This document shows positions 7,201 through 15,448 of a DNA stretch of 51,700 nucleotides, piece after piece. The position numbers were made by a program, and so were the translations under genes. The stretch is from contig NZ_JAPJDL010000026.1 in the NCBI RefSeq assembly GCF_026242055.1, positions 1 through 51,700 on the forward strand, in the 5' to 3' direction. Within the stretch, counting starts at the first letter, position 1. The number at the start of each line of letters is the position of its first letter. This DNA comes from Lentzea sp. NEAU-D7. GTDB taxonomy: Bacteria; Actinomycetota; Actinomycetes; Mycobacteriales; Pseudonocardiaceae. The notes below the pieces were generated by a model. That model ran no database searches. It saw only the letters and a list, made by a program, of their open reading frames with translations, and was not told the DNA's origin.

Positions 7201-8346
7201 ATGCGAACGAAGACAGTGCGCGTCCTCCTCGTCGAGGACGACGACGGCGACGCCCTCCTGGTCGAGGCGCTGCTCGAAGAAGCGAGCGCGCCTTTCGTCC
7301 TGGCGCGCGCCCGTACGCTCGCGGAGGCGGAACGGCTGCTCCCCGACGCCGAGTGCGTGTTGCTCGACCTGGGACTTCCCGACTCGCAGGGGCTCGACGG
7401 CCTGCACCGCCTGCTGGCCAAACCGGACGCGCCGGCGATCCTGGTGCTGACGGGTCTCGACGACGAACGAGAGGGCATCTCCGCGGTCGCCGCCGGCGCC
7501 GAGGACTTCCTGATCAAGGGCAAGGTCGACGGCGAACTGCTGCTGCGCGGCGTCCGGTACGCGGTCGAACGCCGCCGCGCCGACCACGCCCAGTTCCAGC
7601 TGCGCGAGGCCAAGCTCCTGGCGGCCGAGCGGAGCAGGCTCGAACGCGGCCTGCTGCCTCCCCCGCTGCTGCAGAACTCGGACGTGAACCTGGAGGTCCG
7701 CTACCAGCCCGGTGGCCAGCGGCTGCTGCTCGGCGGCGACTTCTACGACGCGGTCGGCATGCCGGACGGCACCGTGCACGCGATCATCGGCGACGTCTGC
7801 GGCCACGGCCCGGACGAGGCCGCGCTGGGCGTCTGCCTGCGCATCGCGTGGCGCGCGCTGGTCCTCGCCGGCGAACCGCCGGAGAAGGTGCTGCGGACGC
7901 TCGACCAGGTGCTGGTCGCGGAACGGCACGGTGAGGGCATCTTCACCACGGCGTGCATGATCACCGTGGCGCCGGACCGGCGCTCGGCGCGCTACTTCCT
8001 CGCCGGGCATCCCGAACCGCTGATGATGGTCGGCAGGCAGATCGTGGACCTGCCGCAGTCGAAGATCGGCGTGCCGCTGGGCGTGCTGCCCGACTACGCG
8101 TGGACCGGGGTGGACGTGCCGCTGCCGTCCGGCTGGTCCCTCGCCTGCTACACGGATGGACTGATCGAGGGCCGGGTACCTGACGACGTCGACCGGCTCG
8201 GGGTCGAGCGCCTCTGCGAGATCCTGGCCAGACATCTGCGGAACGGCCCCGACTGGATGGACTCGGTCATCGCGGAGGTGACGGAGCTCAACGGCGGGAC
8301 GCTGGACGACGACGTGGCCATCCTGCTGCTGAAGGACGGAAAGTGA
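7201..8346 (+). CDS. Response regulator fused to a PP2C (RsbU/SpoIIE-type) phosphatase
   Basis: 381 aa. An N-terminal receiver domain (about 5-125) has the acidic pocket VEDDD and the phospho-acceptor D56 in LLDLGLPD. A short helical linker leads to a PP2C-type serine phosphatase domain (about 165-380) with GGDFYDAV, GDVCGHGPDEA and LDDDVAILLL, whose aspartates bind metal. Such proteins dephosphorylate anti-sigma antagonists. The gene starts an operon with a histidine kinase (GTGA overlap). The ATG at 7201 has no ribosome site, and TAAAGT at 7186-7191 could be a -10 box, so a leaderless mRNA is likely. Confidence 0.93.
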   Translation: MRTKTVRVLLVEDDDGDALLVEALLEEASAPFVLARARTLAEAERLLPDAECVLLDLGLPDSQGLDGLHRLLAKPDAPAILVLTGLDDEREGISAVAAGAEDFLIKGKVDGELLLRGVRYAVERRRADHAQFQLREAKLLAAERSRLERGLLPPPLLQNSDVNLEVRYQPGGQRLLLGGDFYDAVGMPDGTVHAIIGDVCGHGPDEAALGVCLRIAWRALVLAGEPPEKVLRTLDQVLVAERHGEGIFTTACMITVAPDRRSARYFLAGHPEPLMMVGRQIVDLPQSKIGVPLGVLPDYAWTGVDVPLPSGWSLACYTDGLIEGRVPDDVDRLGVERLCEILARHLRNGPDWMDSVIAEVTELNGGTLDDDVAILLLKDGK

Positions 8347-9848
8347 ACCTGCCGCAAAGGCTTCCGGCGAGCCGCCTGCTGGGCGTCATCGTGGCGATCC
8401 TGCTGGCCATGACCGCGGTGGCGATCTCGTCCACGGTCGTCGCCCTCGACTCCCTGAGCAACGCGCGGTCGCGGTCGGTCGACCAGATCGAGCCCGCGGG
8501 GCGCCGCGTGAACGAGCTGAACCGCGCGCTGCTGGACCAGGAGACCGGGGTGCGCGGTTTCGTCCTCACCAGCCAGGACGACTTTCTCGCGCCGTACCTC
8601 GACGGCCAGAAGGCCGAGACCGAGACGGCCGCGAGCCTGCGCGAGCTCGTCGGCGACGTCAACGGCCGGGTCAGCCGAATCGAGGTCCTGGCCCGGCAGT
8701 GGCGCTCGGAATACGCGGAGCCCACGGTCTCCGGGGTCGAGCAGTCCGGCGGCGGCGCCGCAGGGGACATCGAACGCGGCAAGGTGCTGTTCGACCAGCT
8801 CCGCGCCGAGGTGTCGGCACTGCGCGGCGACATCGGCGGGCTCGCCCGGCAGGCTCGCGAGGACCTGGACCAGGTGGCGAAGGTCGTCCTGTGGCTGGTG
8901 ATCGGCATGGGCGTGCTGCTGGTCGTGGCGATCGGCGGGCTGTCGGTGCTGCTGCACCGCCTGCTGGTCGCGCCGCTGGCGAACCTCGCCGCGCACACCC
9001 GGCAGGTGGCCTCCGGCGACTTCGACCACGAGATCGACGCGGACGGTCCACTGGAGACCGTGATGCTCGGCGAGGACGTGAACGCCATGCGCCGCCGGAT
9101 CGTGCAGGAGCTCGAGACGCTGGACCAGAAGTCGGCCGAGCTGCAGCGCTCGAACGCCGAGCTGGAGCAGTTCGCCTACGTGGCCTCGCACGACCTGCAG
9201 GAACCGCTGCGCAAGGTCGCGTCGTTCTGCCAGCTGCTGCAGCGACGCTACGGCGGCCAGCTCGACGAGCGCGCCGACCAGTACATCGAGTTCGCCGTGG
9301 ACGGCGCGAAACGCATGCAGGGCCTGATCAACGACCTGCTGGCGTTCTCCCGCGTGGGCCGGATCACCCGCGAACGCACCATGATCGACCTGGACGAGCT
9401 GGTCGCCCAGGTGGTGGAGAACTTCTCCGACCGCGTCGAGGAGACCGGCGCCACCATCACGGTGGGCGAGCTCCCCTCCGTGCGAGGTGAGGCCACTCTG
9501 CTCAGCGCGGTGTTCCAGAACCTGATAAGCAATGCGCTGAAGTTCAAGGGACCGTCGGCTCCGGAGATCGCGATCGACGCCGAGCGCGACGGCGAGGTGT
9601 GGAAGTTCTCCGTTCGCGACAACGGCATCGGGATCGAGCCGGAGTACAGTGATCGGATCTTCGTCATCTTCCAGCGCCTGCACCCCAAGGACGCCTATCC
9701 GGGCACCGGGATCGGCCTGGCGATGTGCCGCAAGATCGTCGAATACCACGGCGGCACCATCTGGCTGAAGACCGATGTGGACTCCGGCACCCAGTTCGAG
9801 TTCACCCTGCCCGTGGCCGCAGAAGACCTGGTTGAGGTAACCGCATGA
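8343..9848 (+). CDS. CHASE3-HAMP sensor histidine kinase
   Basis: 501 aa. The first membrane helix is at about 13-35. The external CHASE3 domain has the family hallmark DQETGVRGFVLT (65-76). The second helix is at about 181-204 and is followed by a HAMP linker. The HisKA dimer domain carries the phospho-acceptor H283 in VASHDLQEPLRKV, and an HATPase domain follows (N box NLISNALKF, then DNGIGI and GTGIGLAMC). The SHDLQEPL form is typical of phytochrome-like kinases that pair with Rcp1-type regulators, which is what the next gene encodes. Starts and stops overlap on both sides, so the three genes form one translationally coupled module. Confidence 0.95.
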   Translation: MNLPQRLPASRLLGVIVAILLAMTAVAISSTVVALDSLSNARSRSVDQIEPAGRRVNELNRALLDQETGVRGFVLTSQDDFLAPYLDGQKAETETAASLRELVGDVNGRVSRIEVLARQWRSEYAEPTVSGVEQSGGGAAGDIERGKVLFDQLRAEVSALRGDIGGLARQAREDLDQVAKVVLWLVIGMGVLLVVAIGGLSVLLHRLLVAPLANLAAHTRQVASGDFDHEIDADGPLETVMLGEDVNAMRRRIVQELETLDQKSAELQRSNAELEQFAYVASHDLQEPLRKVASFCQLLQRRYGGQLDERADQYIEFAVDGAKRMQGLINDLLAFSRVGRITRERTMIDLDELVAQVVENFSDRVEETGATITVGELPSVRGEATLLSAVFQNLISNALKFKGPSAPEIAIDAERDGEVWKFSVRDNGIGIEPEYSDRIFVIFQRLHPKDAYPGTGIGLAMCRKIVEYHGGTIWLKTDVDSGTQFEFTLPVAAEDLVEVTA

Positions 9849-10285
9849 CTGAATCTGACCTGAACGTGATCGACGTCCTGCTCGTGGAGGACGACCCGGG
9901 CGACGCCCTCATGACGCAGGAGGCGTTCGAGCACCACAAGATCCGCAACGTCCTGCACGTGGTGAAGGACGGCGTGGAGGCCCTGGAGTTCCTGCGCCGC
10001 GAGGGCCAGTACGAGGACGCGCCCCGGCCGGGCCTGATCCTGCTCGACCTCAACCTGCCCCGCAAGGACGGCCGCGAGGTGCTGAGCGAGGTGAAGAACG
10101 ACCCCGAGCTGCGCTCCATCCCCGTCGTCGTGCTGACGACGTCGGAGGCCGAGGAGGACATTCTGCGCAGCTACAGCCTCTACGCCAACGCGTACGTGAC
10201 CAAGCCGGTGGACTTCGACAGGTTCATCGAGGTCGTCCGCCAGATCGATGATTTCTTCGTCACCGTGGTGAAGCTGCCGCGCTGA
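9845..10285 (+). CDS. Rcp1-like single-domain response regulator
   Basis: 146 aa, a receiver domain without an output domain. The acidic pocket is VEDDPGD and the phospho-acceptor is D68 in LLDLNLPRKDG; the switch residues are TTSEAEED and the Lys is in TKPVDF. This long-loop form matches Rcp1-type regulators. It probably acts as a phosphate shuttle or by protein contact with the phosphatase encoded two genes upstream. The ATG overlaps the kinase stop. The 3' end overlaps the convergent HTH/zinc-ribbon gene by 26 nt. Confidence 0.93.
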   Translation: MTESDLNVIDVLLVEDDPGDALMTQEAFEHHKIRNVLHVVKDGVEALEFLRREGQYEDAPRPGLILLDLNLPRKDGREVLSEVKNDPELRSIPVVVLTTSEAEEDILRSYSLYANAYVTKPVDFDRFIEVVRQIDDFFVTVVKLPR

Positions 10286-10700
10286 TCACGGCGGCGCTGA
10301 AGTCCAGGCAGGACCGGCAGATCCGGGCCTCCGCCCCCTCGTGGACGGGCTTGCTCTCACTGCAGAACGAGCAGTCGCCGACCTCGCCGGTCTGGGCCTC
10401 GGCGACGCACAGATCGCAGATCAGCGCGGCCGGCCCGGCCATCAGCTTGCCGACGTCGGCGGCGCCGCGCCCGCAGAACCAGCACCGCTCGGTCCGCTTG
10501 GACTGCTCCACGATCTGGTGCACGCGCTGGTGGCTGATGCCCAGCGCCTCCGCGATCTCGCGCATCGACCCGCCGGCGCGGTGCAGCCGCAGCACGGTGT
10601 GGTGGTAGACGGCCTTGGCGATGTCGGCCTGGTTCTGGGCGTCGGCGGACGCCGTGCCCGCCTTCCGCGCCGCGGCCAGCAGTTCTTCGTCCAGCGCCAT
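10260..10700 (-). CDS. HTH protein with two ClpX-type zinc ribbons
   Basis: 146 aa. Residues about 25-70 form a sigma-region-4-like helix-turn-helix (RLHRAGGSMREIAEALGIS, HQRVHQIVEQ). A first ribbon follows with CWFC-x17-CDLC that closely matches the ClpX zinc-binding domain (KLMAGPAALICDLCV). A second ribbon has CSFC-x14-CRSC. No AAA+ domain is present. I infer a DNA-binding regulator whose ribbons mediate dimerisation or bind protein partners. Two copies of a perfect 14-nt palindrome lie 15-47 nt upstream of the ATG, pointing to autoregulation. A similar HTH-ClpX-ribbon architecture may exist in other actinobacteria. Confidence 0.82.
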   Translation of the reverse strand: MALDEELLAAARKAGTASADAQNQADIAKAVYHHTVLRLHRAGGSMREIAEALGISHQRVHQIVEQSKRTERCWFCGRGAADVGKLMAGPAALICDLCVAEAQTGEVGDCSFCSESKPVHEGAEARICRSCLDFSAAVISAAASPR

Positions 10701-10714
10701 GCCGTCTACCCTAG

Positions 10715-10747
10715 CTAGACGCGTCTAGGACGTCTAGACGCGTCTAG
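10715..10747. promoter_or_regulatory. Twin palindromes CTAGACGCGTCTAG
   Basis: The perfect 14-nt palindrome CTAGACGCGTCTAG occurs at 10715-10728 and again at 10734-10747, 19 nt apart start to start (close to two helical turns). A decayed third copy (GTCTGGACGC) lies at 10751-10760. The array sits directly upstream of the minus-strand HTH/zinc-ribbon gene and is AT-richer than its surroundings. It is the best operator candidate for that protein. Confidence 0.75.
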
Positions 10748-10760
10748 GTGGTCTGGACGC

Positions 10761-10910
10761 TCAGTCGACGCTGCGGACGATCACGGGTTCCTCGTCGGCC
10801 TGCACGACCCACTCCTGGGGCTCGCGCGGCTCAGGGATGACCGGCGCCCACATCCCCGTTCCACCCGGACGACGCTGCCTGCGTAACTCGAATTCCTCTC
10901 GCGTGCTCAT
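10761..10910 (-). CDS. 49-aa small protein coupled to the acyltransferase gene
   Basis: A short frame, reading MSTREEFELRRQRRPGG at its start and ending EEPVIVRSVD. The ATG at 10910 overlaps the acyltransferase stop as ATGA. It is basic in the N-terminal third, then has MWAPVIPEPREPQEWVV and an acidic end. There is no signal peptide or membrane helix. The tight coupling and balanced composition support a real gene. Function unknown; an accessory of the acyltransferase operon is possible. Confidence 0.6.
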   Translation of the reverse strand: MSTREEFELRRQRRPGGTGMWAPVIPEPREPQEWVVQADEEPVIVRSVD

Positions 10911-11632
10911 GCACTTCGGCTACCCGCCTCAGCCGAACGTATGCCTGACAGCATGGTCGTGATGGCCGCCATGACCCGCCGGGTGGCCTCTGCCAGCACT
11001 TCGGCGGTGAGATCGAGGTCGTACAGGTCCGACAGGTCGACCGGAGCGCCCGCGACCACCTCGACCCGCTTGCGCGGCAGCAACCTCGGCAGGACCCTGC
11101 CTCTCGGCAGCAGGTCCTGGGTGCCCCACTCGGCGACGGGGACGACTGGCACGCGGGACTCCAGCGCCATCCGCGCGACGCCGGACTTGCCCTTCATCGG
11201 CCAGTTCTCCGGGTCGTCGGTGAAGGTGCCCTCGGGGAACACCATCACGCACTCGCCGTCGCGCAACGCCTCCACAGCGGGCCTGAGCGCCTCCGAGGCC
11301 TTCACCGTGCCCCGCTCGACCGGGATGTGGCCCCCGGAGCGCATGACCCAGCCGACGACCGGCATGCGCCACAGGGAGGCCTTGGCGAGCACGCGCGGCA
11401 CCCGGCCGGACATCAGCGCGAACACCACGGCCGCCACCGTGTCCGCGTTGGACAGGTGGTTGAACGCGAGGATCACGCCGCCGTCGCCCGGCACGTGCTG
11501 CTTGCCGCGCACCCTGAGGCGCACGAACAGCACGACGACGGGCCACAGGACGTCGATCGCCAGCGAGAACCAGAATCCCCTGCCCCTGCGGGGCATCTTC
11601 CAGGTCCAGGCGGCCAGCTCCAGCGGTGTCAC
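10907..11632 (-). CDS. 1-acyl-glycerol-3-phosphate acyltransferase (PlsC-like)
   Basis: 241 aa from GTG 11632, overlapping the metallo-hydrolase stop (GTGA). It has the acyltransferase motif H-x4-D in FNHLSNAD, the glycerophosphate-binding FPEGTFTDD, and an N-terminal hydrophobic anchor (FWFSLAIDVLWPVVVLFVRL). It would transfer an acyl chain to lysophosphatidate or a related lipid at the cytoplasmic membrane face. It is third in the operon with the GNAT and MBL genes, and the small 49-aa gene follows. Confidence 0.9.
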   Translation of the reverse strand: MTPLELAAWTWKMPRRGRGFWFSLAIDVLWPVVVLFVRLRVRGKQHVPGDGGVILAFNHLSNADTVAAVVFALMSGRVPRVLAKASLWRMPVVGWVMRSGGHIPVERGTVKASEALRPAVEALRDGECVMVFPEGTFTDDPENWPMKGKSGVARMALESRVPVVPVAEWGTQDLLPRGRVLPRLLPRKRVEVVAGAPVDLSDLYDLDLTAEVLAEATRRVMAAITTMLSGIRSAEAGSRSA

Positions 11633-12627
11633 ACCTGGTATTCGAGCACGCCGGCGTTCAGGGTTCTGGTCAATTCGCCACGTTCGACGAGAACGTCGAG
11701 GTGCGCGGCCGTCTCCCCGATGGCCAGCACCTGGTTGAACATGTCGAGATCGTCGAACCGGCGCTGGCGGCGGGTCCAGCCGATCTTGCGCGCGGTCTCG
11801 AACGCGCTGCCCGCGACAGCCCTGAGGATCTCCTCCAGGCGCTGCTCGTGGAACTGCAGCAGCTCGTCGACGCGGGCGTGCGAGCTGTCGGTCACCGGGC
11901 CGTGCGCGGGCAGCAGCTTGAGGTCCGGCAGCTCGCGGGTGAGCCGCAGCGACGTCATGTAGTCGCCCAGCGGCAGTTCGGGCCGCAGCGGCTCGAAGCC
12001 GATCGACGGCGTGATGTGCGGGAGCACGTGGTCGCCGGAGAACAGGACCTTCGCGGTGTGGTCGACGAACACGACGTGACCGCGGGTGTGGCCTGGCGTC
12101 GGGACGATCTCCAGCTCGCGGTGCTCGAGGCCGACGGTGCTGCGGACGAGCCACTCGTCGGGTTCCTCGTAGTCGCGCAGCGCCTCACCGCGGTCGACGT
12201 GGTGCATGATCTTGATCCACGTCTCGGCCAGCTCGCTCGCGCCCCATTTGCGCAGGTCGTCGACGTGCTGGTCGTCCTGGCCGTGCAGCATGTGGCGCAG
12301 CGACGGCTGTTCGCCGAGACCGAGGCCGATCCTGCTGCCGAACGTCCTGCGCAGCGACACCGCCATCGTGAAGTGGTCGCGGTGGACGTGCGTGATGAGG
12401 AACCTCTTGATGTCCTCGAAGCCCTTGTTCAGGGTGCCCAGCGCCGCTTCGAGCTGGTCGCGCGCCTCGTCGAGCGCCCAGCCCGAGTCGACCATGACCA
12501 GGCCGTCGCCGTCCTCGATCGCGTAGACGTTGACCGCGCGCAGGCCGTCGTTCGGCAGCGGTAGCGGAATCCGGTGCACACCTGGTGCGACCTCGAACGC
12601 GCCCGGCTCACTCCACACGCTCGCCAC
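11629..12627 (-). CDS. Metallo-beta-lactamase-fold hydrolase
   Basis: 332 aa. The zinc-binding motif H80-x-H82-x-D84-H85 (ITHVHRDH) and the later PTPGHTRGHVVF and FSGDHVLPH provide the remaining metal ligands of the glyoxalase II/MBL fold. A C-terminal helical domain (about 230-330) ends in a winged-helix-like segment (ETAAHLDVLVERGEL), as in LACTB2-like and related hydrolases. The substrate is unknown, with thioesters or other esters most likely. The GTG start at 12627 lacks a strong ribosome site; GTG 12618 is an alternative. Confidence 0.88.
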   Translation of the reverse strand: MASVWSEPGAFEVAPGVHRIPLPLPNDGLRAVNVYAIEDGDGLVMVDSGWALDEARDQLEAALGTLNKGFEDIKRFLITHVHRDHFTMAVSLRRTFGSRIGLGLGEQPSLRHMLHGQDDQHVDDLRKWGASELAETWIKIMHHVDRGEALRDYEEPDEWLVRSTVGLEHRELEIVPTPGHTRGHVVFVDHTAKVLFSGDHVLPHITPSIGFEPLRPELPLGDYMTSLRLTRELPDLKLLPAHGPVTDSSHARVDELLQFHEQRLEEILRAVAGSAFETARKIGWTRRQRRFDDLDMFNQVLAIGETAAHLDVLVERGELTRTLNAGVLEYQV

Positions 12628-12654
12628 CTCGTCGTTAGCGACAGCAACTAATTC

Positions 12655-12933
12655 CTACCGGATAGTAACCCGGTATTCAGGGTGCTTGTCGATGTACTTC
12701 GCCACGAACGGGCACAACGGGGAGATCTTGACATCCCGCGCCATCACGTCGTCCAGCGCGTACTTCGCGAGCTGGGCGCCGAGGCCCTGACCGGCGTACG
12801 CCTCGTCGACCTCGGTGTGCACGAGCGCGAGGACGCCGGCGACGTCGCGGTACTCCAGGAAGCCGGCGAGCTTTCCGTCGACGTGGATCTCGTAGCGGCT
12901 CTCGGCCTTGTTGTTGGTGACCACGTCAACCAT
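12655..12933 (-). CDS. Small GNAT-like acetyltransferase (YjdJ/Acetyltransf_CG type)
   Basis: 92 aa, the usual size for this minimal GNAT family. It starts with a short strand pair (RYEIHVDGKLAGFLEYRD), then LVHTEVDEAYAGQGLGAQLAKYALDDVM, which binds acetyl-CoA, and ends with the conserved PLCPFVAKYIDKHPEY containing the family Cys. It is probably the first gene of the minus-strand operon with the MBL and PlsC genes (27-nt gap) and is divergent from the luciferase-like gene by 20 nt. Confidence 0.88.
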   Translation of the reverse strand: MVDVVTNNKAESRYEIHVDGKLAGFLEYRDVAGVLALVHTEVDEAYAGQGLGAQLAKYALDDVMARDVKISPLCPFVAKYIDKHPEYRVTIR

Positions 12934-12953
12934 CTTGCCCCGGAAGATGGAAA

Positions 12954-13940
12954 ATGGCCCGCATGGACGTCTACCTCCTGATCCTGGGTGACCACCTGCC
13001 CAACCCGTGCACCGGGCAGGAGGTCCCCCAGGCCGACCGGCTACGGGCGATGGTCGAGCAGGCGGTGGTGGCGGAGGAGGCGGGGTTCGCGGGCGTCGCG
13101 ATCGGCGAGCACCACTTCACCCGCTACATCGTGTCCGCGCCCGAGCTGCTGCTGGCGGCGGTGGCGGCGCGGACGAGCACGCTGCGGCTCTCGACCGGCG
13201 TGACGCTGCTGGCCCACCGCGACCCGGTGCTGGTGGCCGAGGCGCTGGCGACGCTGGACGTGCTGTCGGACGGGCGGGCCGAGCTCATCGTGGCGCGCGG
13301 GGTCGACCAGCAGACCGACGCGGCGTTCGGCGTGCAGCCGGGTGAGCTGCGGGCGCGGTTCGAGGAGCACCTGCGGTTGCTGCTCAAGCTGCTGGAAGAG
13401 CCGTCGGTGAGCTGGGACGGGCGGTTCCGCGGTCAGCTGAGCGACGTGACGACGACGCCGCGGCCGGTGCAGACACCGCGGCCGACGGTGTGGATCGGAT
13501 CGGGGTCGGCGGTGTCGGCGGACCTGGGCGCCGAGCTGGAGATGCCGCTGATGCTGCCGTCGACGCTGCGGGACCCGTCGATCTACCTCGAGGTGGTCCA
13601 GCGGTACCGCGAACGCTTCCCCGCCGGACGCGTGGGCGTGCCGAGTCACGTCTTCGTGGCGCGCGAGGACGCGCGGGAGCGCTGGCGGCCGCATCTCGCC
13701 GAGTACGCGAGGTTCGCGGACCCGTGGCGCGGGGACGGCGACATCGACGTCGACTCGATCATGGACGGCGCGGCGGTGTGCGGGACGCCGGACGAGGTGG
13801 CGGCACGGCTCAACGCGCTGGCGGAGCACCTGTCGATCGACACGCACCTGGTGATGGTGGACATCGGTGGCATGCCCCACGACTCGGTCGTCGAGACGAT
13901 CCGGCTGTTCGGCTCCGAAGTGCTTCCGAAACTTGTTTAA
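12954..13940 (+). CDS. Luciferase-like (LLM class) flavin-dependent oxidoreductase
   Basis: 328 aa, a single-domain TIM barrel of the bacterial luciferase-like monooxygenase family. It has the typical GFAGVAIGEHHF, ARTSTLRLSTGVTLLAHRDPVLVAEALATLD (positions about 73-103) and the C-terminal AVCGTPDEVAARL that contacts the FMN phosphate. It would use reduced FMN or F420; which one cannot be told. ATG at 12954 and 12963 are both possible, and the second follows GGAAGATGG more sensibly. It stands alone on the plus strand. Confidence 0.9.
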   Translation: MARMDVYLLILGDHLPNPCTGQEVPQADRLRAMVEQAVVAEEAGFAGVAIGEHHFTRYIVSAPELLLAAVAARTSTLRLSTGVTLLAHRDPVLVAEALATLDVLSDGRAELIVARGVDQQTDAAFGVQPGELRARFEEHLRLLLKLLEEPSVSWDGRFRGQLSDVTTTPRPVQTPRPTVWIGSGSAVSADLGAELEMPLMLPSTLRDPSIYLEVVQRYRERFPAGRVGVPSHVFVAREDARERWRPHLAEYARFADPWRGDGDIDVDSIMDGAAVCGTPDEVAARLNALAEHLSIDTHLVMVDIGGMPHDSVVETIRLFGSEVLPKLV

Positions 13941-13977
13941 CGCAAGCGCCGCAACGGCTTAACACTCGCCGAGCAGA

Positions 13978-14472
13978 ATGGACGGCGTGGGCATCACCGT
14001 CATCGGCATCACGCATCCTGGGCAGGTCGGGGCGCTCCCCGACGGCACGAACGTGCTGGTGCTGGCCGACGACGGCACGTACGCCGACGAGTTCCTCGAC
14101 ACCGACTTCCGTGCGCACCAGCTCGTGGTGCGCGCTCACGGGCGCGGGTCGGCGTTCTTCGGGGTGGCGGACAAGGCCCGTGAGTTGGGAGCGGATCGGA
14201 TCCTCTTCGGTGGCACGTACGACACCGCCGCCTCTCTCGCCACCGGAGAGGACCCCGTGCTCGTCCTCGGCGTGCGACCGCCGGGCGGCCCGATCGCGTT
14301 CAACGCGGCGTTCGGCGAGTGGCTGGCCCACTGGCCGAGGCCCGCGAGCGCCTATCGCGGCGACGTGGACCACTGGCTGGCCGAGAACGCGCTGCGCGAA
14401 GGCCTCCGCGTGGAATTGGTTTCATGGCTGATGGAACCGACCGTCCCCATGCGACGGAAGTTGACGGCGTAG
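13978..14472 (+). CDS. Hypothetical protein
   Basis: 164 aa, starting 37 nt after the oxidoreductase and probably in the same transcript. The sequence is an alpha/beta type with an N-terminal strand (GITVIGITHPGQV), a Gly/Asp-rich NVLVLADDGTYADEFLDTDF and a tail with Trp-rich WLAHWPRP. No signal peptide or membrane segment. I do not recognise the family and assign no function. Confidence 0.7.
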   Translation: MDGVGITVIGITHPGQVGALPDGTNVLVLADDGTYADEFLDTDFRAHQLVVRAHGRGSAFFGVADKARELGADRILFGGTYDTAASLATGEDPVLVLGVRPPGGPIAFNAAFGEWLAHWPRPASAYRGDVDHWLAENALREGLRVELVSWLMEPTVPMRRKLTA

Positions 14473-14547
14473 TCCTCCGAAGGCTGAAGACACTGCCGCG
14501 CCAGTGAAATATCGTCTCCTCCTGCGACCATCCGCGCACGCGGTGCA

Positions 14548-14565
14548 GCTGAGAGAACTCTCAGC
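14548..14565. promoter_or_regulatory. Inverted repeat upstream of the ABC/FtsX operon
   Basis: GCTGAGAGAACTCTCAGC has perfect 8-nt arms around AA, 125 nt before the ABC gene start. Two further TCTCAG words follow at 14598 and 14610, 12 nt apart, before an AGGAGGGG ribosome site at 14674-14681. The arrangement suggests a regulator site for the exporter operon. Confidence 0.5.
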
Positions 14566-14689
14566 ACGGCGACTCGGGGCGGGGGCACCGGGGTTAATCT
14601 CAGGGTCGATCTCAGTGGAAGACCTGACCCTTCGGTGTGCCCGTGTCGCCGAAGATGGTGCGCACGAAGCCCAAGGAGGGGACTGAGAA

Positions 14690-15448
14690 GTGAGCGCGTC
14701 CGATGGAGTCGCGGCCAGAGCCGTCGACGTTTGGAAGTCCTACGGGTCCGGCGACGCTGCCGTGACCGCGCTCGCGGGGGTGAGCGTCGACCTGGAGAAG
14801 TCCAGGTTCACCGCGATCATGGGCCCGTCGGGGTCGGGCAAGTCGACCCTGATGCACTGCCTGGCGGGGCTCGACGACGTCACCAGCGGCGAGGTGTGGG
14901 TCGGTGACACGTTGGTCACCGGGTTGAAGGACCGCGGGCTCACGGAGCTGCGCCGGGACAAGGTCGGCTTCATCTTCCAGCAGTTCAACCTGCTGCCGAC
15001 GCTGACCGCCGAGGAGAACATCACGCTGCCGCTCGCGATCGGCGGCAAGAAGGTCGACAAGGCCTGGTTCGACGTCGTGGTCGACACGGTGGGTCTGAGG
15101 GACAGGCTGACCCACCGGCCGACGCAGCTGTCGGGCGGCCAGCAGCAGCGCGTCGCCTGTGCACGCGCCCTGGTGTCGCGCCCTGACGTCGTGTTCGCCG
15201 ACGAGCCGACCGGAAACCTGGACTCGCAGTCCGGTGCCGAGGTGCTCGGGTTCCTGCAGCGGTCCGCCCGCGAGTTCGGGCAGACGATCGTGATGGTCAC
15301 GCACGACCCGAACGCCGCCTCGTACGCCGACCGCGTCATCTTCCTCAAGGACGGCCACATCGTCCGCGAGCTGCTGTCGCCGTCGGCCGAGGAGGTCCTC
15401 GACACGATGAAGCACCTCGACTCAGTTGTCGCGGTGCCGCATGTTTAA
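14690..15448 (+). CDS. ABC transporter ATPase (MacB/LolD-like)
   Basis: 252 aa. Walker A is GPSGSGKST, the Q loop is in FIFQQFNLLP, the signature is LSGGQQQRV, Walker B is VVFADEPTGNLDSQSG and the switch is THD. This is the class that pairs with FtsX/MacB-type permeases and drives lipoprotein, peptide or antibiotic handling by mechanotransmission. The GTG at 14690 follows AGGAGGGG. The 3' end overlaps the permease start by 8 nt, so the two form one transporter. Confidence 0.95.
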   Translation: MSASDGVAARAVDVWKSYGSGDAAVTALAGVSVDLEKSRFTAIMGPSGSGKSTLMHCLAGLDDVTSGEVWVGDTLVTGLKDRGLTELRRDKVGFIFQQFNLLPTLTAEENITLPLAIGGKKVDKAWFDVVVDTVGLRDRLTHRPTQLSGGQQQRVACARALVSRPDVVFADEPTGNLDSQSGAEVLGFLQRSAREFGQTIVMVTHDPNAASYADRVIFLKDGHIVRELLSPSAEEVLDTMKHLDSVVAVPHV

